Below are positions 1-6,370 of a stretch of 8,798 nucleotides of DNA, in pieces. Position 1 is the first letter of the stretch. Each line of letters opens with the position of its first letter. The notes beneath the pieces are model-generated. The model was not told the origin of the DNA, did not search any database, and saw nothing but the letters and a program-made list of their open reading frames with translations. Location: the NCBI GenBank assembly GCA_902464345.1, contig CABQJA010000085.1, positions 1 to 8,798 of the forward strand. Reading direction: 5' to 3'. The DNA is from an uncultured Clostridium sp. GTDB lineage: Bacteria > Bacillota > Clostridia > Lachnospirales > Lachnospiraceae. The translations under genes were made by a program, and so were the position numbers.

Positions 1-162
1 CCTTTAAAGGGTCATGGAACATGCAAATATTATCCGACCTGTTCCCAATACGCAAAGGAAGCAATAGAAAAATATGGCGTTGGAAAAGGCATCTTGTTAG
101 CGGGCTGGCGGATTCTTCGGTGCAACCCATTCTCCAGGGGTGGATATGATCCGGTTCCATAA
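1..162 (+). CDS. yidD: YidD, membrane protein insertion efficiency factor (3' part only)
   Basis: The last 53 codons of a gene that starts before the window, ending in TAA at 160-162. The visible protein has the YidD signature: a Cys-containing YYPTCSQYA block, then EAIEKYG, then WRILRCNPF and the terminal GGYDPVP. YidD is a small (about 70-90 residue) membrane-associated protein with conserved cysteines, thought to assist YidC-dependent insertion; its molecular role is not well settled. Only about 15 bases separate its stop from yidC, so the two are almost certainly co-transcribed, and rnpA and rpmH would be expected upstream. Only the 5' end is missing, because of the window edge; there is no sign of a break. 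Confidence 0.95.
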   Translation, partial: PLKGHGTCKYYPTCSQYAKEAIEKYGVGKGILLAGWRILRCNPFSRGGYDPVP

Positions 163-166
163 GATT

Positions 167-172
167 AGGAGG
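167..172 (+). promoter_or_regulatory. Ribosome binding site of yidC
   Basis: A perfect AGGAGG lies 5 bases before the ATG at 178. It fixes the yidC start and shows strong Shine-Dalgarno use, as in other Clostridia. Confidence 0.85.
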
Positions 173-177
173 TTAAT

Positions 178-1512
178 ATGGTTTTTTTAACTGCGCAGGG
201 AGGTATTTTAGGCCCCTTTTGCTGGCTGTTAGGAAAGATTCTGAATTTCATCTATCAGGGATTATCCGCTGGTGGAATTGAAAATCTGGCTTTATGTATT
301 ATCATATTTACTTTGGTAGTAAAATTAATTCTGCTTCCGTTAACACTTCGGCAGCAAAAGGGCTCCAAGATAAATCAGTTAATACAGCCGGAATTACAGA
401 AGGTACAGAAAAAGTACAAGAATAAGACGGATCAGGACTCTATGTTAAAGCAGCAGCAGGAAATGCAGGAAGTTTACCGGAAATACGGTACCAGTATGAC
501 AAACGGATGTCTGACATCCTTTATACAGCTTCCTATCATTTATGCATTGTACCGTGTAATTTACAATATTCCTGCTTATGTACCTGAAATCAAGAGTCTG
601 TATACTCCGATCGCTGAGCAGATCATGAAAGTAAGCAATTACACAGAGACACTCAGCACATTTGTTACAGATAATAAGATCAGTACGGCAAGCAGAGCTA
701 TTAATGCTTTGTCAAAGTTAGATGTCGGAAATGTAACAAATAATAACATCATTGATGTTATTTCACAGTTTAGTACAACACAGTGGAAAGCCTTCAGTGA
801 TCTGCTGTCCGGAAACACGGATCTGGTAAATGTAATCGCATCCAATGTTCCGCAGATTGATCATCTGAATAAGTTTATATTAGGAATTAATATTTCAGAG
901 GCACCGGGCTGGAGATTATTTGTAGAGAATGTGGTAAATGGTGATGTCGTTAAGACCTTTAACTGGGCATTGATCATTCCGATTCTGGCAGCATTATTCC
1001 AGTTCCTGAGTACAAAGATCATGCAGACTCCGCAGACAGGCGCAGGCAGTGATCAGGCTACGGCACAGTCTGCCGCTATGATGAAGTCCATGACCTATAC
1101 AATGCCGATTATGTCATTATTCTTCTGTGTGACTCTGCCGGCCGGTATCGGTATTTACTGGACGATCAGTGCGTTGATCAGTTTCCTGATTCAGCTTGGC
1201 GTGAACATTTATTACGACAAGATTGCAGACACCGATAAGATTCTGGAAAAGCAGATGGAGAAAGCGAAAAAGAAGAATAAAGGCAAGAAGAAGAAATCAT
1301 TTATGGAAAAAATGATGGAAGCAGCCGGAAATTCAGAAGGTACAAGCTCTTCAAACAGTGTTGCAGGTACCAGTCTGAAGAATTATACAAGTTCCTCTTC
1401 CAATAGTGATAATCAGACTCCAACATACCGGAAGGGAAGTATTTCTTCAAAGGCGAATATCATGCAGCAGTATAGTAATGCAGGTAATAACCAGAAGAGC
1501 AAGGAGGAGTAG
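178..1512 (+). CDS. yidC: YidC/Oxa1/SpoIIIJ family membrane protein insertase
   Basis: 444 residues. It inserts membrane proteins into the cytoplasmic membrane, alone or with the Sec translocon. The family core is visible: a first helix at about 35-57 (IIIFTLVVKLILLPL), the cytoplasmic basic hairpin at about 58-105 (KINQL.QPELQKVQKKYK), a second helix at about 112-135 (SFIQLPIIYALYRVIY), and later helices at about 262-281 and 308-347 (YTMPIMSLFFCVTLPAGIGIYW). There is no lipobox and no large N-terminal P1 domain, so this is the Gram-positive architecture. Two oddities: the position of the groove arginine (R366 in E. coli, in FIVR) is Lys49 here, and about 125 residues separate the second and third helices, far more than the short loop of Bacillus SpoIIIJ (about 260 residues in total). 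The tail from about 350 is Lys-rich (KKKNKGKKKK), then Ser/Asn-rich, as in YidC types whose tail contacts ribosomes. The start is set by the AGGAGG. Confidence 0.97.
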   Translation: MVFLTAQGGILGPFCWLLGKILNFIYQGLSAGGIENLALCIIIFTLVVKLILLPLTLRQQKGSKINQLIQPELQKVQKKYKNKTDQDSMLKQQQEMQEVYRKYGTSMTNGCLTSFIQLPIIYALYRVIYNIPAYVPEIKSLYTPIAEQIMKVSNYTETLSTFVTDNKISTASRAINALSKLDVGNVTNNNIIDVISQFSTTQWKAFSDLLSGNTDLVNVIASNVPQIDHLNKFILGINISEAPGWRLFVENVVNGDVVKTFNWALIIPILAALFQFLSTKIMQTPQTGAGSDQATAQSAAMMKSMTYTMPIMSLFFCVTLPAGIGIYWTISALISFLIQLGVNIYYDKIADTDKILEKQMEKAKKKNKGKKKKSFMEKMMEAAGNSEGTSSSNSVAGTSLKNYTSSSSNSDNQTPTYRKGSISSKANIMQQYSNAGNNQKSKEE

Positions 1513-1514
1513 AT

Positions 1515-2144
1515 ATGGAGTTTATCGAGTTTAAAGGTAAAACCGTAGATGATGCGATTACAGAAGCAACGATTCAGTTCGGAGTTACCAGTGAAGATTT
1601 AATATATGAAGTAATCGAAAAGGGAAGCACAGGTTTCCTCGGAATCAATAAGAAGTTAGCAGTGATCCGAGCTAAGAAGAAGGATACTCTGGAGGATATC
1701 GTTCAGGAATTCTTAGAGAACTTATTCAAGGTAATGGAAGTTGAAACCGTTGTAGACATTAAGTACAACGATGAAGACAAGACCATGGATATTAATCTGA
1801 CGGGTCCGGAAATGGGTGTTCTGATCGGTAAGCGCGGACAGACACTGGATGCTCTTCAGAAGATTGCACAGTCAGTGGTAAATAAGCACAGTGAAGAATT
1901 TATCCGTGTGAAGCTGGATACCGAGAACTATCGGGCAAGAAGAAAGGATACTCTGGAAAATCTTGCAAAGAACATTGCTTATAAGGTAAAGAGAACGAAA
2001 AAGTCAGTCGTATTGGAGCCAATGAATCCATACGAAAGAAGAATCATACACTCAGCACTTCAGAATGATAAGTATGTAAATACCAGAAGTGAAGGCGAAG
2101 AGCCGTTCAGAAGAGTTGTAATTTATTATAATCGCGAGAAATAA
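1515..2144 (+). CDS. jag: Jag/KhpB/EloR RNA-binding protein (Jag-N, KH, R3H)
   Basis: 209 residues with the complete three-domain layout. Jag-N is at 1-55 with the GSTGFLG loop at 37-43. A KH domain at about 75-135 has an intact GxxG loop (IGKRGQ, Gly105 to Gly108). An R3H domain at about 140-207 has the Arg175-x3-His179 motif in YERRIIHSALQ. The family binds RNA and, in pneumococcus (KhpB/EloR), works with KhpA in control of cell elongation and division; the exact role here is unknown. The ATG is 2 bases after the yidC stop, and its AAGGAGG (1501-1507) lies inside the last yidC codons, so translation of the two is coupled. It is the last gene before a terminator. The yidC-jag pairing is the standard arrangement in Firmicutes. 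Confidence 0.96.
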   Translation: MEFIEFKGKTVDDAITEATIQFGVTSEDLIYEVIEKGSTGFLGINKKLAVIRAKKKDTLEDIVQEFLENLFKVMEVETVVDIKYNDEDKTMDINLTGPEMGVLIGKRGQTLDALQKIAQSVVNKHSEEFIRVKLDTENYRARRKDTLENLAKNIAYKVKRTKKSVVLEPMNPYERRIIHSALQNDKYVNTRSEGEEPFRRVVIYYNREK

Positions 2145-2155
2145 GTTGTGATTTC

Positions 2156-2205
2156 AAAGGGGCATCTGTAAAGAACCGATGGGTTAGCTTGCAGGACCCC
2201 TTTTT
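2156..2205 (+). terminator. Imperfect-hairpin Rho-independent terminator after jag
   Basis: AAAGGGG (2156-2162) pairs with CCCCTTT (2197-2203) and is followed by a T-rich run (TTTTTATAT). The interior also folds: CTGTAA (2166-2171) pairs with TTGCAG (2189-2194) with one G-T, G2173 pairs with C2188, and AACC (2174-2177) pairs with GGTT (2182-2185) around a 4-base loop. The result is one long stem with small bulges. It starts 11 bases after the jag stop and separates yidC-jag from mnmE. The T run is short, so some read-through into mnmE is possible. Confidence 0.75.
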
Positions 2206-2219
2206 ATATGAAAATATAC

Positions 2220-2249
2220 TTGTGAATAAATTTGGTTCTGTATTATAAT
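2220..2249 (+). promoter_or_regulatory. Probable sigma-A promoter for mnmE-mnmG-rsmG
   Basis: A perfect -10 hexamer TATAAT (2244-2249) lies 18 bases downstream of TTGTGA (2220-2225), which matches 4 of 6 bases of the -35 consensus. The site sits between the jag terminator and mnmE and would give a leader of about 25 bases. The position and the -10 are strong; the -35 is only moderate. Confidence 0.65.
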
Positions 2250-2268
2250 GAGTAAGTGAGTCAGAAAT

Positions 2269-2274
2269 GAGGTG
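2269..2274 (+). promoter_or_regulatory. Ribosome binding site that decides the mnmE start
   Basis: GAGGTG lies 6 bases before the ATG at 2281. The longest reading of the frame would start at the GTG at 2272, but that GTG lies inside this binding site and would have no site of its own, so ATG 2281 is the better start. Confidence 0.75.
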
Positions 2275-2280
2275 AAAAGC

Positions 2281-3660
2281 ATGTTTCAGAAAGATACGAT
2301 TGCAGCAATTGCAACCGGAATGACCAATGCAGGTATCGGAATTATAAGAATCAGCGGAGAAGATGCAATAGCGGTTGCAGATAAAGTATTCCGTGCGAAA
2401 AATCCGGATAAAAAGCTGGCGACAACGAAAAGCTATTCTGCATTATTCGGAAATATCTGTGATGGTGATTGTGTGTTGGATGAGGCAATCTGTCTGGTCA
2501 TGCGGGCACCGAACTCCTATACGACAGAAGATGTTGTAGAGGTACAATGTCATGGCGGAATTGTTATGCTACGGAAGATTCTGGAACTGATCTTAAATTC
2601 CGGAGCCAGAGCCGCAGAGCCCGGAGAGTTTACGAAACGGGCATTTCTGGGTGGCAGAATCGATATTACACAGGCAGAATCCGTCATGGATATGATTCAC
2701 GCAAAGAATGAGCTGGCAGCGAGATCCTCAATATCGCAGTTAAAGGGAAGTCTGTCAAATCGTGTGAAAGAGATCCGGAGTCTGCTGTTAAATCAGATCG
2801 CATTTATTGAGTCAGCATTAGATGATCCGGAGAATTACAGTCTGGATGGATACAGTGAGCAGCTGAAAGAGAAGCTGGTAGAAATCATAAAAGAAATCCG
2901 GCATCTTATAGATACTGCAGAAGAAGGAAAAATGATAAAGGAAGGTATCCGCACGGTAATCCTCGGAAAACCGAATGCCGGAAAGTCTTCTCTGTTAAAT
3001 GCATTACTCGGAGAGAACCGGGCCATTGTAACAGATATAGCGGGAACCACACGCGATACCCTGGAAGAGGATGTAATGATTCATGGAATTCCATTGAAGA
3101 TCGTGGATACGGCAGGGATTCATGAAACCGTGGACATTGTGGAAAAGATAGGTGTGGATAAGGCAAGGGAAAGCGTGGAAGAAGCAGATCTGGTGCTGTA
3201 TGTCGTAGATGGCAACAAGCCGTTAGATGCTGATGATACGCAGATAATCGGTCTTTTAGAGGGAAAAAAGGCGATTATTGTCATGAATAAAATAGATATT
3301 GAACAAGTTGTGGATAAGTTGTGGATAACTTCAAAAATCAACGCTCCGGTTGTGGAAATCTCCGCAAAAACAGGAGAAGGAATGGAAGAATTATATGGAA
3401 TCATTAAGGATATGTTCTTCCATGGTAAGCTTTCCATGAATGATGAAGTGTATATTACGAACCTGCGGCATAAGCAGGCATTGACGGAAGCGGAGCAGAG
3501 TCTGGAACAGGTTTTGACCAGTATTGATCAGGATATGCCGGAGGATTTTCTATCCATTGATCTGATGGCTGCATATGAGCAGCTGGGAACGATTCTCGGA
3601 GAAAGTCTGGATGATGATCTGGCGAATGAGATTTTTGACAAATTCTGTATGGGAAAATAG
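2281..3660 (+). CDS. mnmE: MnmE, tRNA modification GTPase (TrmE/ThdF)
   Basis: 459 residues from ATG 2281, the usual family length. With MnmG it installs carboxymethylaminomethyl or aminomethyl groups at C5 of wobble uridine in certain tRNAs. An N-terminal folate-binding domain (1-120, starting DTIAAIATG and including PGEFTKRAFLGGR) is followed by a helical domain carrying an inserted G domain. GTPase motifs: G1 GKPNAGKSS (229-237), G2 region IAGTTRDT (253-260), G3 DTAG (276-279), G4 NKID (336-339), G5 SAK (361-363). The C-terminal catalytic motif is CMGK (456-459), where most members have CIGK or CVGK; the cysteine is kept. The gene starts the second transcription unit, with mnmG 14 bases behind it. 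Oddity: three perfect DnaA-box sequences lie inside the coding region (3153-3161, 3309-3317, 3320-3328). Confidence 0.97.
   Translation: MFQKDTIAAIATGMTNAGIGIIRISGEDAIAVADKVFRAKNPDKKLATTKSYSALFGNICDGDCVLDEAICLVMRAPNSYTTEDVVEVQCHGGIVMLRKILELILNSGARAAEPGEFTKRAFLGGRIDITQAESVMDMIHAKNELAARSSISQLKGSLSNRVKEIRSLLLNQIAFIESALDDPENYSLDGYSEQLKEKLVEIIKEIRHLIDTAEEGKMIKEGIRTVILGKPNAGKSSLLNALLGENRAIVTDIAGTTRDTLEEDVMIHGIPLKIVDTAGIHETVDIVEKIGVDKARESVEEADLVLYVVDGNKPLDADDTQIIGLLEGKKAIIVMNKIDIEQVVDKLWITSKINAPVVEISAKTGEGMEELYGIIKDMFFHGKLSMNDEVYITNLRHKQALTEAEQSLEQVLTSIDQDMPEDFLSIDLMAAYEQLGTILGESLDDDLANEIFDKFCMGK
3153..3161 (-). promoter_or_regulatory. Perfect DnaA-box sequence inside mnmE
   Basis: The + strand reads TGTGGATAA, the exact complement of the consensus TTATCCACA. 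A one-mismatch copy (TGTGGAAAA) lies just upstream at 3138-3146. The bases encode part of the Gly-Val-Asp-Lys stretch of MnmE, a common codon combination, so this copy alone could be chance. Binding is not shown. Confidence 0.4.
3307..3328 (-). repeat. Exact 11-bp tandem repeat carrying two perfect DnaA boxes
   Basis: The unit GTTGTGGATAA occurs twice without a gap (3307-3317 and 3318-3328). Each copy holds a perfect DnaA-box match (TGTGGATAA at 3309-3317 and 3320-3328, complement of TTATCCACA), both in the same orientation and spaced 11 bp, about one helical turn. The repeat is inside mnmE, between the codons for G4 (NKID) and G5 (SAK), a stretch variable among MnmE proteins. The sequence match is certain; that DnaA binds here is inference. 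Confidence 0.6.
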
Positions 3661-3674
3661 GAAGGAAGATAGGA

Positions 3675-5546
3675 ATGCCACAGGTAGAGGAAACATATGA
3701 TGTAGTAGTTGTAGGTGCGGGACATGCCGGTTGTGAGGCAGCACTCGCTGCAGCCAGAATGGGATTGGAAACAATTATATTTACAGTCAGTATGGACAGT
3801 GTAGCATTGATGCCATGTAATCCGAATGTTGGAGGAAGCTCTAAGGGACATCTGGTGCGGGAAATTGATGCGCTGGGTGGCGAAATGGGTAAGAATATAG
3901 ATAAGACCTATATCCAGTCCAAGATGCTGAATGAATCCAAAGGTCCGGCGGTTCATTCCCTTCGTGCACAGGCAGATAAATCAGAGTATTCCAGAGCCAT
4001 GCGGATGACACTGCAGAAGACGGATCATCTGACCTTAAGACAGGCAGAAGTGGCAGAGCTGATCGCAGATGGAACCAGGATTATAGGTGTAAAGACCTAT
4101 TCCGGCGGTACCTATTATGCAAAGGCAGTTATCTTATGTACCGGTGTATATCTGAAGGCGCGGTGTATCTATGGTGATGTAAGTTATCCGACCGGACCGA
4201 ACGGTCTTCAGGCGGCAAATCATCTGACACAGTCCCTGGTAGATCTGGGTATTAAGGTACGGCGATTTAAGACCGGAACTCCGGCAAGAATCGATAAAAG
4301 AAGTATTGATTTCAGCAAAATGGCAGAGCAGAAGGGTGACGAGCATATTGTGCCGTTCTCCTTTACCAATACGGAAGAGGATATTAAGAGAGATCAGGTA
4401 TCATGCTGGTTAACCTATACGAATGAAACAACCCATGAGATCATTAAGAAAAATATAGATCGTTCACCACTGTTTTCCGGGGCAATCGAAGGAACCGGTC
4501 CGCGGTATTGTCCTTCCATCGAAGATAAGGTTATGAAATTTCCGGATAAGGATAAGCATCAGGTGTTTATTGAACCGGAGGGCGAATATACGAATGAAAT
4601 GTATATCGGAGGAATGTCAAGCTCTCTTCCGGAGGATGTGCAGTATGCGATGTACCGGAGTGTGCCGGGACTGGAGAATGCGAAGATCGTAAGGAATGCT
4701 TATGCAATCGAATATGACTGCATCGATGCGACACAGCTGAAGCCATCATTGGAATTCAAGGAATATGAAGGGCTGTTTGCCGGTGGACAGTTTAACGGAA
4801 GCTCCGGATATGAGGAAGCGGCAGCGCAGGGCTTTATGGCAGGTGTCAATGCCGCCAGAAAGATTCAGGGCAAGGAGCCGGTTGTTTTAGACCGTTCGGA
4901 TGCATATATCGGAGTGCTGATCGATGATCTGGTGACAAAGGAAACGGCGGAACCATATCGAATGATGACATCAAGGGCAGAATATCGGTTGCTATTGCGT
5001 CAGGATAATGCAGACCTGCGATTGACCGATATTGGTTATGAGATCGGTCTGATCGATGAAGAGCGGTATCAGAAGTTTAAGGAAAAGCGGGAAGCTATCT
5101 ATCAGGAGATTGCACGGCTGGAATCGGTAACGGTCGGAGCCAATAAGGAGATGTGTGAGTTCCTGACCAGAGTCGGAAGTACACCACTGAAAACAGGATC
5201 AACGCTGGCAGAGCTGATTCGCCGTCCGGAGTTGAATTATGAAGCCATTGCAGAAGTGGATCCGGATAGAAAGCCGTTACCGAAAGAAGTAATCGAGCAG
5301 ATTAACATTAATCTGAAATATGAGGGATATATCAAGCGACAGGAACAGCAGGTAGAGCATTTCAAGAAGCTGGAGAGGAAAGCAATCCCTGCAGATATAG
5401 ATTATGATCAGGTTGGAAATCTGCGAAAGGAAGCCAGACAGAAGCTGAAGGCAATCAAGCCGGCATCCGTCGGCCAGGCATCCAGAATCTCAGGTGTTTC
5501 ACCGGCAGATATATCGGTATTGTTGATTTATCTGGCACAGAAGTAG
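3675..5546 (+). CDS. mnmG: MnmG (GidA), FAD-dependent tRNA wobble-uridine modification protein
   Basis: 623 residues, full length for the long bacterial MnmG. It partners MnmE and uses FAD, NADH, a methylene-folate one-carbon donor and glycine or ammonium to modify U34 of tRNA in the cytoplasm. The N-terminal Rossmann FAD site is GAGHAGCEAA (14-23). The MnmG signature PCNPNVGGSSKGHLVREIDALGG is at 47-69, and GTPARID is at 201-207. Conserved cysteines are Cys48 and Cys279 (in GPRYCPSIEDK). A second nucleotide-binding region includes GLFAGGQFNGSSGYEEAAAQG (366-386). The helical C-terminal domain that contacts MnmE and tRNA has GYIKRQ (551-556) and ends RISGVSPADISVLLIYL. The ATG follows the mnmE stop by 14 bases; AAGGA (3662-3666) is the likely ribosome binding site. 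No oddities seen. Confidence 0.98.
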   Translation: MPQVEETYDVVVVGAGHAGCEAALAAARMGLETIIFTVSMDSVALMPCNPNVGGSSKGHLVREIDALGGEMGKNIDKTYIQSKMLNESKGPAVHSLRAQADKSEYSRAMRMTLQKTDHLTLRQAEVAELIADGTRIIGVKTYSGGTYYAKAVILCTGVYLKARCIYGDVSYPTGPNGLQAANHLTQSLVDLGIKVRRFKTGTPARIDKRSIDFSKMAEQKGDEHIVPFSFTNTEEDIKRDQVSCWLTYTNETTHEIIKKNIDRSPLFSGAIEGTGPRYCPSIEDKVMKFPDKDKHQVFIEPEGEYTNEMYIGGMSSSLPEDVQYAMYRSVPGLENAKIVRNAYAIEYDCIDATQLKPSLEFKEYEGLFAGGQFNGSSGYEEAAAQGFMAGVNAARKIQGKEPVVLDRSDAYIGVLIDDLVTKETAEPYRMMTSRAEYRLLLRQDNADLRLTDIGYEIGLIDEERYQKFKEKREAIYQEIARLESVTVGANKEMCEFLTRVGSTPLKTGSTLAELIRRPELNYEAIAEVDPDRKPLPKEVIEQININLKYEGYIKRQEQQVEHFKKLERKAIPADIDYDQVGNLRKEARQKLKAIKPASVGQASRISGVSPADISVLLIYLAQK

Positions 5547-5603
5547 AAGGTTTGACGGAACAGATAAGGAAAGAGCGAAGAAGAAAAACAGGATAGATAG
5601 GGT

Positions 5604-6314
5604 ATGGAAGAGTTAAGAGCAAAAGCAGAACAGATAGGAGTTATGTTAACCAACGAGCAGTTGGAGCAGTTCGACACCTATTATCATCGTTTGATCGAAA
5701 AGAATAAGGTTATGAATTTAACGGCTATCACAGAATATCAGGAGGTAATTGATAAGCATTTTGTGGATAGTCTGCTACTTGCAGGAGTGCGGGATTTAAC
5801 CGGAGAGCTGTCTGTAATAGATGTCGGAACCGGAGGAGGATTTCCCGGAATTCCGCTTAAGATCGCATTTCCGAATTTAAAGATTACATTGCTGGACTCT
5901 TTAAATAAGCGGGTAAATTTTTTAAATGAGGTAATCGAGGAGCTTCAATTACAGGAGATAGAAGCCATCCATTCCAGAGCAGAGGATGCAGGACAGAAAG
6001 CAAACTATCGGGAGAAGTATGATCTGTGCGTATCCAGGGCAGTTGCCAATCTGTCCGCTCTGAGTGAGTACTGTCTTCCGTTTGTAAAACCATCCGGATA
6101 TTTTATTTCTTATAAATCAACGAATATTGATGAGGAATTGCAGCAGGCAGGAAAGGCTATCAAGGTATTGGGTGGAAAGCTGGAGCAGCCGGTGACCGTG
6201 CAGATTCCGGAAACAGATATTTATCGTCAGTTTATTATGATTCAGAAGAAGGGTCATACACCGAAGGCATATCCGAGAAAGGCCGGAACAGCATCGAAGA
6301 ATCCGATTGTGTAA
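5604..6314 (+). CDS. rsmG: RsmG (GidB), 16S rRNA guanine-N7 methyltransferase
   Basis: 236 residues, normal length. It uses S-adenosylmethionine to methylate N7 of the guanine equivalent to E. coli G527 in the 530 loop of 16S rRNA. The SAM-binding motif DVGTGGGFPGIPLKI is at 73-87, LLDSLNKRVNFL at 96-107, the RAED acidic site at 125-128, and SRAVA at 144-148. The basic C-terminal end PRKAGTASKNPI is typical. The gene lies 57 bases after mnmG, with no promoter or terminator in the gap, so it is probably the last gene of the mnmE unit. The ribosome binding site is weak: AGGA (5590-5593) is 10 bases from the ATG and GGG (5600-5602) is too close. The start is supported instead by the family-like N-terminal alignment. 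In many Firmicutes noc or parAB genes follow; here the next gene is convergent. Confidence 0.97.
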   Translation: MEELRAKAEQIGVMLTNEQLEQFDTYYHRLIEKNKVMNLTAITEYQEVIDKHFVDSLLLAGVRDLTGELSVIDVGTGGGFPGIPLKIAFPNLKITLLDSLNKRVNFLNEVIEELQLQEIEAIHSRAEDAGQKANYREKYDLCVSRAVANLSALSEYCLPFVKPSGYFISYKSTNIDEELQQAGKAIKVLGGKLEQPVTVQIPETDIYRQFIMIQKKGHTPKAYPRKAGTASKNPIV

Positions 6315-6324
6315 GATCAGAATG

Positions 6325-6370
6325 AGGGAAAAAAGAAAAAACCACATTAGTGGTTTTTTCTTTTTTCTCT
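6325..6370. terminator. Bidirectional terminator between rsmG and the exonuclease gene
   Basis: Two 21-base arms (6325-6345 and 6350-6370) are inverted copies apart from one G-T position. They enclose a 4-base loop, ATTA. The loop-proximal 4 bp are CCAC/GTGG, and the rest is oligo-A on the left and oligo-T on the right. On either strand this gives a stem followed by a T-rich tract, so it can stop transcription from both convergent genes. It begins 10 bases after the rsmG stop. On the - strand it overlaps the exonuclease gene: its stop codon lies in the loop and the upstream arm is coding. Confidence 0.88.

Noticed and set aside
178..240. Lipoprotein signal in YidC (Cys15 after LGPF)
   Set aside because: No basic n-region before it and no proper lipobox; several clostridial YidC proteins lack the lipoprotein signal.
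2156..2205. The folded element after jag as a riboswitch or small RNA
   Set aside because: It is a single nested stem with a terminal T run right after a stop codon, with no known aptamer core; a terminator explains it.
2835..3437. Long antisense open frames within mnmE, mnmG and other genes
   Set aside because: They lie opposite clearly conserved genes, lack ribosome binding sites and have no recognisable protein features.
5547..5603. A promoter (TTGACG at 5553-5558) or small gene between mnmG and rsmG
   Set aside because: There is no -10-like hexamer 16-18 bases downstream, and 57 bases is too short for a supported gene.
5762..5770. Further DnaA boxes: 5762-5770, 7362-7370, 8459-8467, 8488-8496
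   Set aside because: Each has one mismatch and stands alone inside a coding region, as expected by chance.
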